This document shows positions 7,536-13,515 of a stretch of 14,127 nucleotides of DNA, in pieces (position 1 is the stretch's first letter; every line of letters starts with the position of its first letter). The DNA comes from an uncultured Alphaproteobacteria bacterium. Its GTDB lineage: Bacteria; Pseudomonadota; Alphaproteobacteria; Rhizobiales; Rhizobiaceae. The position numbers and the translations under genes were made by a program. The notes beneath the pieces are model-generated. The model ran no database searches, was not told the DNA's origin, and worked only from the letters and a program-made list of their open reading frames with translations. The DNA is taken from NCBI GenBank assembly GCA_929200335.1, contig CAKMZG010000005.1:18674-32800 (forward strand), in the 5' to 3' direction.

Positions 7536-7563
7536 GGCGCAGCAGAACTGCGCCCTAATTTTT
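7536..7563 (+). terminator. Terminator-like hairpin in the rplU leader, candidate attenuator
   Basis: A perfect 7-bp GC-rich stem, GGCGCAG (7536-7542) and CTGCGCC (7548-7554), closes a CAGAA loop and is followed after CTAA by TTTTT (7559-7563). No plus-strand gene ends just upstream, the nearest being the LysR gene 1.3 kb away. A terminator-like element between the likely promoter and rplU therefore suggests leader regulation rather than simple termination. Confidence 0.45.
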
Positions 7564-7635
7564 CGTAACCGACTGAAAGAAGACATGCCTGCGCAACGAC
7601 GTGGAGTATGGTTCTGGACACAAAGGATAAAAAAG

Positions 7636-8250
7636 ATGTTCGCGGTCATTAAAACAGGTGGTAAGCAATATCGCGTAGCCGCCGATGATACCCTAAAAGT
7701 AGAAAAAGTAGCTGGCGAAGCTGGCGAAATTATTTCATTCAACGAAGTATTGATGGTAGGCGAGACTATTGGCGCTCCATTGGTGGAGGGCGCTAGCGTT
7801 GCAGCTGAGGTTGTAGAGCAAGGCCGTTCACGCAAAGTGATTGCATTTAAAAAGCGTCGCCGTCAAAATTCAAAACGTACACGTGGTCATCGTCAACATT
7901 TGACTACTGTACGTATCACCGAAATTCTGACAGGTGGTGCTGCGCCTAAAAAAGCTGCTGCTAAGAAAGCCGCTCCAAAGAAGGCTGAAGCTAAAGCAAC
8001 TGATACAGCTGCCGCAGCTCTATTTAGCCGCCCTGAAGGTGAACCAGATGATTTGAAAAAAATCTCTGGCGTAGGTCCTGCACTTGAGAAAAAACTGCAT
8101 AACTTTGGCGTAACAAAATTCGCTCAAGTAGCAGCTTTCACAAAAGCAGATATCGAGAAACTTGATGATGCGCTTTCATTTAAAGGCCGCATCGATCGTG
8201 ACAACTGGGTTGCTCAAGCCAAAGAATTGGCTGAAGAAGCAGCTAAATAG
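7636..8250 (+). CDS. rplU: 50S ribosomal protein L21 with C-terminal helix-hairpin-helix extension
   Basis: L21 binds 23S rRNA in the large subunit. Residues 1-101 are ordinary L21, starting MFAVIKTGGKQYRV and containing the basic FKKRRRQNSKRTRGHRQ segment (71-87). The protein continues to 204 residues, about twice the core length. An Ala/Lys/Pro linker (102-120) resembles histone-H1-like tails. A compact domain (about 137-200) then carries DDLKKISGVGPALEKKL, a helix-hairpin-helix-like motif, and GRIDRDNW. Alphaproteobacterial L21 proteins often carry this extension. The ATG at 7636 follows AAGGA by 7 nt. The frame is open back to an ATG at 7585, but that would add 17 residues absent from L21. 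rpmA follows 24 nt downstream. Confidence 0.96.
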   Translation: MFAVIKTGGKQYRVAADDTLKVEKVAGEAGEIISFNEVLMVGETIGAPLVEGASVAAEVVEQGRSRKVIAFKKRRRQNSKRTRGHRQHLTTVRITEILTGGAAPKKAAAKKAAPKKAEAKATDTAAAALFSRPEGEPDDLKKISGVGPALEKKLHNFGVTKFAQVAAFTKADIEKLDDALSFKGRIDRDNWVAQAKELAEEAAK

Positions 8251-8274
8251 AAACGTCGAGATAGGAGAACACCA

Positions 8275-8544
8275 ATGGCACATAAAAAAGCTGGCGGCTC
8301 ATCGCGTAACGGTCGCGATTCAAATTCAAAACGTCTTGGCGTCAAAAAATTTGGCGGCGAGACTGTGATTCCTGGCAACATCATTGTGCGCCAACGCGGC
8401 ACAAAATGGCATCCAGGTGAAAATGTAGGTTTGGGTAAAGATCATACTATCTTTGCGACAGCCGAAGGCAATGTCACGTTCAAAAAACGTGCCAATGGCC
8501 GCACTTATATTTCTGTAATGCCACAACTTAAGGCAGCAGAATAG
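8275..8544 (+). CDS. rpmA: 50S ribosomal protein L27
   Basis: This 89-residue protein is typical of L27. Its flexible N-terminus (MAHKKAGGSSRNGRDSNSKR) reaches into the peptidyl-transferase centre, and the beta-barrel part contains GGETVIPGNIIVRQRGTKWH then PGENVG. The N-terminus starts directly at AHKKAGG, without the cleaved leader found in Firmicutes. AGGAG (8263-8267) lies 7 nt before the ATG. The gene is co-transcribed with rplU. The stop codon TAG at 8542-8544 donates its G to the first of three downstream hairpins. Confidence 0.97.
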   Translation: MAHKKAGGSSRNGRDSNSKRLGVKKFGGETVIPGNIIVRQRGTKWHPGENVGLGKDHTIFATAEGNVTFKKRANGRTYISVMPQLKAAE

Positions 8545-8596
8545 CCGGAATATTAGATAATCCGGCGTCCCAACGGACCCGGATTTGATAAAATCC
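8544..8596 (+). other. Two small hairpins in the rpmA 3' untranslated region
   Basis: GCCGGA (8544-8549) pairs with TCCGGC (8561-8566) over an 11-nt loop. GGATTT (8581-8586) pairs with AAATCC (8591-8596) over a GATA loop. Neither is followed by a T run, so they are not terminators themselves. They precede the real terminator and could affect mRNA 3'-end stability. Confidence 0.4.
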
Positions 8597-8610
8597 AAAT
8601 CATACGATTT

Positions 8611-8647
8611 AAAAGGGAAAGTTGGGAAACCGGCTTTCCCTTTTTTT
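8611..8647 (+). terminator. Intrinsic terminator of rplU-rpmA
   Basis: An 11-bp stem, AAAAGGGAAAG (8611-8621) and CTTTCCCTTTT (8634-8644), encloses a 12-nt loop and runs into seven Ts (8641-8647). This is a clear Rho-independent terminator, separating the ribosomal-protein transcript from the acetyltransferase genes. Confidence 0.85.
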
Positions 8648-8675
8648 GACTCTTTTTTTGAGGCTCAATTTTAAA
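8646..8675 (+). promoter_or_regulatory. Possible promoter for the acetyltransferase genes
   Basis: TTGACT (8646-8651) and TTTAAA (8670-8675) are separated by 18 bp. The pair starts within the T tract of the preceding terminator and lies about 40 bp before the first GNAT gene, which otherwise would depend on readthrough. Sequence match only. Confidence 0.35.
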
Positions 8676-8713
8676 CCAATACCTCGAATGAATTAAAAAA
8701 GAGGTAAATTGAT

Positions 8714-9277
8714 TTGGATAAGAAAATGTTTAAACAAGAAGAAATTTTAATCACCAAAAGATTAACCCTTCGCCCAACTTGCGAAGTGGATTTGGATGAT
8801 ATTACACATTTTTTGAACGATTATGACATTCTTAAAATGACAGCAAACCTGCCTAACCCTTTTAAAAAATCAGATGCCACTGATTTCATTAAGCGGCTAA
8901 AAACAAATAATGGGTTTCTATTTTCAATCATTCGTGAGCGGCTAATTGGTACGATCAGCATTAATATGGCCGATGATAAGCCAGTGCTTGGCTATTGGTT
9001 GGCCAAACCCTATTGGGGCAAAGGCTATATGAGCGAAGCACTTGAGGCCATGCTCAACTATGCCTTTGAAACCCACCTATTGAATGAAATTCATGCCGAT
9101 GTTTTCAAAGACAATCCAGCATCATTAAATCTGCTACAGAAATTTGGATTTGAAGTGATGGGCACGAGCGAAACATTTTCAAAAGCACGATGCGAGAATA
9201 TTCCCGAATATTTAACACAACTCAAACGCAACCCAAAATCACAACCCAAAGAGGACACATATGCCCTGAATAGCTAA
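8714..9277 (+). CDS. GNAT-family N-acetyltransferase, RimJ/RimL type
   Basis: This 187-residue GNAT fold protein would transfer acetyl from acetyl-CoA to an amine, often a protein N-terminus in the RimJ/RimL-like branch. It opens with the typical ITKRLTLRP strand (13-21). The acetyl-CoA loop is intact in GYWLAKPYWGKGYMSEAL (93-110), with G102 and G104. The DNPASLNLLQKFGFEVMG segment (133-150) is the conserved C-terminal motif. The start is a TTG at 8714, 9 nt after GAGG (8701-8704). The internal ATG at 8726 is too far from that site and would remove only four residues. The stop is 30 nt before the next GNAT gene. The acceptor substrate is unknown. Confidence 0.88.
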   Translation: MDKKMFKQEEILITKRLTLRPTCEVDLDDITHFLNDYDILKMTANLPNPFKKSDATDFIKRLKTNNGFLFSIIRERLIGTISINMADDKPVLGYWLAKPYWGKGYMSEALEAMLNYAFETHLLNEIHADVFKDNPASLNLLQKFGFEVMGTSETFSKARCENIPEYLTQLKRNPKSQPKEDTYALNS

Positions 9278-9307
9278 AAGCTCATTAAATTTAGAAAGAA
9301 TGATACA

Positions 9308-9907
9308 ATGGAAGATATATGCGAGGACTGCCATAGCCATCCTTTATTAGAATTAAAGGCTAATCAAACTACCTTAAGTAGCGAACGCCTAGAATTGCGT
9401 AAATTTGCTTATGAAGATGCACCAGCATTGGCAGAATTAGCCAATAATTCAAAAATTAGCGATATGCTGGTCAGCATGCCTCATCCCTATTTTGAGCAAC
9501 ATGCCATTGCATTTATTAAATCCGTTGAAAATGGCGATCATCAAGCGATTGTTTATGCTATCACATTAAAGGAATGCGGCACATTTATTGGTGTTTGTGA
9601 GCTTAATTATAGCCTTGCTGGGGTAAGTGCTATTGGATATTGGATAGGTGAAACTTATTGGAATATGGATTATTGCACTGAGGCCATTCATAAATTAATC
9701 GATGAAGGCTTTGGAAATACGCATATCACTAAGATTTCTGCTTCCGTTCGCATCATCAATGGCGGCTCAAGGCGCGTATTAGAAAAATGTGGTTTTCGTT
9801 ATCTTGGAGACGGGTTAGAATATTCATTGTTAAACAGAGGCTCACACCCTATGGAGCATCATATTCTTGATCGAAAAACATGGATTAGCTTAAAGCAATG
9901 GAAATAA
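9308..9907 (+). CDS. GNAT-family acetyltransferase-like protein with degenerate acetyl-CoA loop
   Basis: This 199-residue protein has RimJ/RimL-like layout: SERLELRKFAYEDAPAL (25-41), GYWIGETYWNMDYCTEAI (110-127) and NGGSRRVLEKCGFRYLG (151-167). The pyrophosphate-binding loop that reads WGKGY in the preceding GNAT is WNMDY here (118-122), so both glycines are lost. Catalytic acetyl transfer is therefore doubtful unless the loop is compensated. The N-terminus carries a CEDCHSH cluster (C5, C8, H9, H11), which could bind metal. The frame is intact and its length normal, so it is not an obvious pseudogene. Start ATG 9308, preceded by a weak AGAAAGAA stretch. It shares only family-level similarity with the preceding GNAT. 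Confidence 0.85.
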   Translation: MEDICEDCHSHPLLELKANQTTLSSERLELRKFAYEDAPALAELANNSKISDMLVSMPHPYFEQHAIAFIKSVENGDHQAIVYAITLKECGTFIGVCELNYSLAGVSAIGYWIGETYWNMDYCTEAIHKLIDEGFGNTHITKISASVRIINGGSRRVLEKCGFRYLGDGLEYSLLNRGSHPMEHHILDRKTWISLKQWK

Positions 9908-9934
9908 AATTATATTAGGCTGGGCATACCCGCC

Positions 9935-9960
9935 ATAATGCGCTAAATGCTATGCATTAT
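9935..9960 (+). promoter_or_regulatory. Hairpin adjoining the obgE ribosome site
   Basis: ATAATGC (9935-9941) is complementary to GCATTAT (9954-9960) over a 12-nt loop. The hairpin ends one base before the AGGAG ribosome site (9962-9966) of obgE. The stem is AT-rich and weak, so a temperature- or factor-sensitive effect on initiation is possible but unproven. Confidence 0.3.
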
Positions 9961-9974
9961 TAGGAGTTTGAACA

Positions 9975-11063
9975 ATGAAATTTTTAGACCAAGCAAGAGT
10001 ATATGTAAAATCCGGTGCCGGTGGCGGCGGGGCGGTCTCATTTCATCGTGAAAAATACATCGAATTTGGTGGCCCAGATGGCGGTAATGGTGGCCGTGGT
10101 GGCGATGTTTGGGTTGAGGCTGTTTCTGGCCTCAATACTCTTATAGACTACCGCTATATGCAACATTATAAGGCCAAAACTGGCATCCATGGCATGGGGC
10201 GTAACCGTAACGGCGCTAAAGGTGAAGATATTACCCTAAAGGTGCCAGTGGGTACGCAAATTTTTGAAGAAGACAATGAAACCCTGATTACTGATTTAAC
10301 CGAAGAGGGCGAGCGCTATCTGCTTGCTGAAGGCGGCAATGGCGGTTTTGGCAATGCGCATTTTAAAACCTCATCCAACCAAGCACCACGTAATGCTAAT
10401 CCTGGACAACCAGCCCTTGAACGCTGGGTATGGTTACGTTTAAAAGTGATTGCTGATGTTGGCCTTGTGGGTTTACCCAATGCGGGTAAATCTACATTTT
10501 TGGCGACTGTATCTGCGGCACGACCAAAAATTGCGGATTATCCTTTTACCACATTACATCCGAACTTGGGCGTAGCGCGTGCTGATGCGCGCGAATGTGT
10601 GATTGCTGATATTCCGGGGCTTATTGAAGGTGCAAACGAAGGCGTTGGCATTGGCACACGTTTCTTAGGCCATGTGGAGCGCACCCGCGTTCTTTTACAT
10701 TTGGTATCTGGCACAGAAGAAACCGAACAAGATGCCGTAAAAGCTTATAAAACCGTGCGCAAAGAAATGCAAAAATATGGGCAGGGCTTGGATGAGAAAT
10801 TTGAAATTTTAGCACTTACCAAAAGCGATGCCATTGAAGAAGATGCCTTGAAGAAAAAGCTTAAAGCATTGCAAAAAGCATCGGGACAAAAACCACATGT
10901 TATCTCAGCAGTTACCCATCAGGGGGTGAAAGAGCTCTTACACATCATCATGGATAAATTGGATGAAATGGATGCCATTGAGGCCGCCAAAGAGCAAGAT
11001 AACCGCTGGCAAAAAACTTCTCGCGAAATTAAAAGCGAAGAAAGTTACGATGGAGAAATATAG
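9975..11063 (+). CDS. obgE: Obg/CgtA GTPase, large-subunit ribosome assembly factor
   Basis: This 362-residue protein is the essential Obg GTPase, which binds the 50S subunit during late assembly and couples it to stress and cell-cycle control. The glycine-rich Obg fold fills residues 1-158 (SGAGGGGAVSFHREK, then GGPDGGNGGRGGDV). The GTPase domain follows. G1 is GLPNAGKS (166-173), the switch I threonines are in PFTTLHPN, and G3 is DIPGLIEGA (212-220). G4 is TKSD (282-285) in place of the more common NKxD, and G5 is SAV (311-313). A short, acidic/basic tail follows. Start ATG is 8 nt after AGGAG. proB begins 3 nt after the stop, so the two are translationally linked. Location beside rpmA is widely conserved and fits a ribosomal role. 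Confidence 0.97.
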   Translation: MKFLDQARVYVKSGAGGGGAVSFHREKYIEFGGPDGGNGGRGGDVWVEAVSGLNTLIDYRYMQHYKAKTGIHGMGRNRNGAKGEDITLKVPVGTQIFEEDNETLITDLTEEGERYLLAEGGNGGFGNAHFKTSSNQAPRNANPGQPALERWVWLRLKVIADVGLVGLPNAGKSTFLATVSAARPKIADYPFTTLHPNLGVARADARECVIADIPGLIEGANEGVGIGTRFLGHVERTRVLLHLVSGTEETEQDAVKAYKTVRKEMQKYGQGLDEKFEILALTKSDAIEEDALKKKLKALQKASGQKPHVISAVTHQGVKELLHIIMDKLDEMDAIEAAKEQDNRWQKTSREIKSEESYDGEI

Positions 11064-11066
11064 CCA

Positions 11067-12203
11067 ATGGGTGTCGTGGGAGATAAGCTGAAAAATCCAA
11101 ATGCCTATAAACGCGTAGTCATTAAGATTGGCTCAGCGCTTTTGGTGGATGCTCAAACGGGACTGCGCAAAGAATGGCTGAATAATCTTTGTGACGATAT
11201 CAGTCAATTAACCCAAAATGGCGTTGAAGTGCTCATAGTCTCCTCAGGTGCTATTGCTATGGGACGCAAGATTTTAAACCTGCCCAAAGGCACTTTGAAA
11301 CTGGAGCAAAGCCAAGCGGCTGCCTCTGTTGGTCAAATTGAACTTGGCCGTGCCTATAATGAAGGCCTGCAAACCTACGATCTATCAGCCGGACAAATCT
11401 TACTCACCTTAAGCGATACAGAAACCCGTCGCCGATACCTCAATGCTAGAGCAACCATTAATGCACTGCTAGAATGGAAAGCAATTCCAATCATCAATGA
11501 GAATGATAGCGTTGCTACATCAGAAATTCGCTATGGTGATAATGACCGCTTAGCGGCACGCGTTGCCACCATGGTTAGCGCTGATTTGTTAATATTGTTA
11601 TCAGATATAGATGGGCTTTATACCGCCCCGCCGCACTTTGATCCCAATGCAGAACTCATAGAAGAAGTACCAGAAATAACCTCAGATATTGAAGCTATGG
11701 CTGGTGCAGCCGCATCTGAACTCTCGCGTGGTGGCATGGTGACCAAGATCGAAGCAGGTAAAATTGCCACTGAGGGCGGCACTGCCATGATCATCACATC
11801 AGGCAAAGAGGCTCACCCCATAAAACGTTTAATAAACGGGGCTAATGCCACATGGTTTGCCCCAAGCAATAACCCTGTAACGGCCAGAAAACGCTGGATT
11901 GCAGGACATTTAAATACGGGTGGACAAATTATCGTTGATGAAGGAGCAGAAAATGCCTTGATGTTGGGCAAGAGCCTATTATTTGCTGGCTTAACCCGTA
12001 TTGAGGGGCAATTTAAGCGTGGGGATACGGTTAAAATTTTATCTCATAACAATAGGCTCTTAGGCCATGGCATCATTGCTTACGATGCTGCGGACGCTCA
12101 AAAGCTCATTGGCCATAACAGTAATGAAATTATAGATATTTTAGGCTACAAAGGCCGCAATGAAGTTATTCACCGCGATGATATGGTTTTAACGGTTGAA
12201 TAG
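11067..12203 (+). CDS. proB: Glutamate 5-kinase
   Basis: This enzyme phosphorylates L-glutamate to gamma-glutamyl phosphate, the first step of proline synthesis. At 378 residues it is the full two-domain form. The amino-acid kinase domain (about 16-255) contains KRVVIKIGSALL (15-26), VSSGAIAMG (58-66), NENDSV (144-149), GDNDRLAARVA (157-167) and RGGMVTK (221-227). The C-terminal PUA domain (about 275-370) contains AGHLNTGGQIIVDEGAENAL and SLLFAGL. Proline feedback acts in the kinase domain in relatives. The ATG is only 3 nt after obgE, with GGAG 11 nt upstream. proA follows after 34 nt. Confidence 0.97.
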   Translation: MGVVGDKLKNPNAYKRVVIKIGSALLVDAQTGLRKEWLNNLCDDISQLTQNGVEVLIVSSGAIAMGRKILNLPKGTLKLEQSQAAASVGQIELGRAYNEGLQTYDLSAGQILLTLSDTETRRRYLNARATINALLEWKAIPIINENDSVATSEIRYGDNDRLAARVATMVSADLLILLSDIDGLYTAPPHFDPNAELIEEVPEITSDIEAMAGAAASELSRGGMVTKIEAGKIATEGGTAMIITSGKEAHPIKRLINGANATWFAPSNNPVTARKRWIAGHLNTGGQIIVDEGAENALMLGKSLLFAGLTRIEGQFKRGDTVKILSHNNRLLGHGIIAYDAADAQKLIGHNSNEIIDILGYKGRNEVIHRDDMVLTVE

Positions 12204-12219
12204 AATCTGATAAGATTCT
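12202..12219 (+). other. Small perfect hairpin between proB and proA
   Basis: AGAATCT (12202-12208) pairs exactly with AGATTCT (12213-12219) over a GATA loop, starting inside the proB stop codon. There is no T run, so it is not a terminator. It leaves the proA ribosome site (AGGA 12226-12229) free and could affect the relative yield or stability of the two messages. Confidence 0.4.
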
Positions 12220-12237
12220 GAATTTAGGAATGATACA

Positions 12238-13515
12238 ATGAATGTGATTCAAAGCGAAAACATCGAAGCTTTAATGCTAGAAATAGGCAAACAGGCGCGT
12301 GCAGCCTCTCAAATTTTGGCGCATACCAATGATGAACGAAAACATGCTGCATTAACAGCCGCCTCTGAAGCACTAATGCGTAATAAAGAAGAGATTTTAA
12401 ACGCCAATGCCATAGATATGGTTGAAGGCGAAAAAAATGGCTTAAGTGCCGCCATGCTTGATCGTCTAAAATTAGATGAAAACCGTTTGCGTGACATTGC
12501 CAATTCACTCATGGCTATTGCAGATTTAAAAGATCCTGTTGGCGATGTTATCGCCCAATGGGATCGCCCTAATGGCTTAAACATTGAACGGGTACGCACA
12601 CCACTTGGGGTGATTGGGGTGATTTTTGAAAGCCGCCCAAATGTAACTGCGGACGCTGGTGCACTTTGCCTTAAGGCTGGCAATGCAACCATTTTGCGCG
12701 GCGGCTCTGACAGCTATAATTCATCTCGCGCAATCCATGCCTGCCTTGTTGAGGGTTTAAAAACCGCTCAACTGCCAGAGGATGCAATCCAATTGGTGCC
12801 AACAACAGATCGGGCTGCCGTTGGTGAAATGCTTAAAGGTTTAAGCGGCAATGTAGATGTAATTGTGCCTCGTGGCGGCAAGGGTTTGGTTGGCCGTGTA
12901 CAATCTGATGCGCGTGTGCCTGTATTTGCTCACCTTGAAGGCTTGGTGCATATTTATTGGGATAAATCGGCTAATTTTGAAACGGCACAAAACGTGATTT
13001 TAAATTCTAAAATGCGCCGTACTGGTATTTGTGGTGCGCTTGAAACCCTGCTTATTGATGAGGCGGTAAATGATGAAGAAATCAAAGCCACGATAGATAC
13101 ACTCATTGCTAAAGGCTGCGCAATACGCGGCGATGATGCCATTCAAGCCCTAGATGAGCGTATAACTTCTGCCAATGAAGAAGACTGGAAAACCGAATAT
13201 GCCGATGCCATTTTATCCATCAAAAGAGTCACTGGCATTGATGCCGCGCTTGCGCATATCAACACCTATTCATCCAACCATACGGATTGCATCTTAGCTG
13301 AAGATGCAAACGCGGTTGCGCGTTTCTTTAACGAAATAGATAGCGCAATTTTGCTGCATAATGCATCAACACAATTTGCCGATGGTGGCGAATTTGGCAT
13401 GGGTGCTGAAATTGGTATTGCCACGGGTAAAATGCATGCACGAGGTCCAGTGGGCGTTGAGCAATTGACCTCCTTTAAATACCGTGTGCATGGCCAAGGG
13501 CAGACACGCCCTTGA
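12238..13515 (+). CDS. proA: Gamma-glutamyl phosphate reductase
   Basis: This NADPH-dependent enzyme reduces gamma-glutamyl phosphate to glutamate 5-semialdehyde, the step after ProB; the labile intermediate explains why the two genes are adjacent. The 425-residue protein has the aldehyde-dehydrogenase-like fold. Visible motifs are GVIGVIFESRPNVTADAGAL (124-143), LKAGNATILRGG (145-156), PRGGKGL (211-217), RTGICGALETLL with catalytic Cys265, and the closing ARGPVGVEQLTSFKYRVHGQ (401-420). The ATG is preceded by AGGA at 8 nt. The stop TGA (13513-13515) overlaps a TTG that is the likely nadD start. Confidence 0.97.
   Translation: MNVIQSENIEALMLEIGKQARAASQILAHTNDERKHAALTAASEALMRNKEEILNANAIDMVEGEKNGLSAAMLDRLKLDENRLRDIANSLMAIADLKDPVGDVIAQWDRPNGLNIERVRTPLGVIGVIFESRPNVTADAGALCLKAGNATILRGGSDSYNSSRAIHACLVEGLKTAQLPEDAIQLVPTTDRAAVGEMLKGLSGNVDVIVPRGGKGLVGRVQSDARVPVFAHLEGLVHIYWDKSANFETAQNVILNSKMRRTGICGALETLLIDEAVNDEEIKATIDTLIAKGCAIRGDDAIQALDERITSANEEDWKTEYADAILSIKRVTGIDAALAHINTYSSNHTDCILAEDANAVARFFNEIDSAILLHNASTQFADGGEFGMGAEIGIATGKMHARGPVGVEQLTSFKYRVHGQGQTRP

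Noticed and set aside
7503..7835. Minus-strand open frame of 110 codons opposite rplU
   Set aside because: It is antisense to the leader and L21 core; composition is that of a shadow frame.
7939..7999. Repetitive GCT/AAG-rich tract resembling a microsatellite
   Set aside because: It encodes the Ala/Lys linker of L21, with irregular codon order and no exact tandem unit.
10015..10110. GGTGGC-type repeats near the start of obgE
   Set aside because: They encode the conserved glycine-rich Obg fold, so they are not an independent DNA repeat.
12309..12692. Minus-strand open frame of 127 codons inside proA
   Set aside because: Ser/Ala-rich antisense shadow of a strongly supported proA gene.
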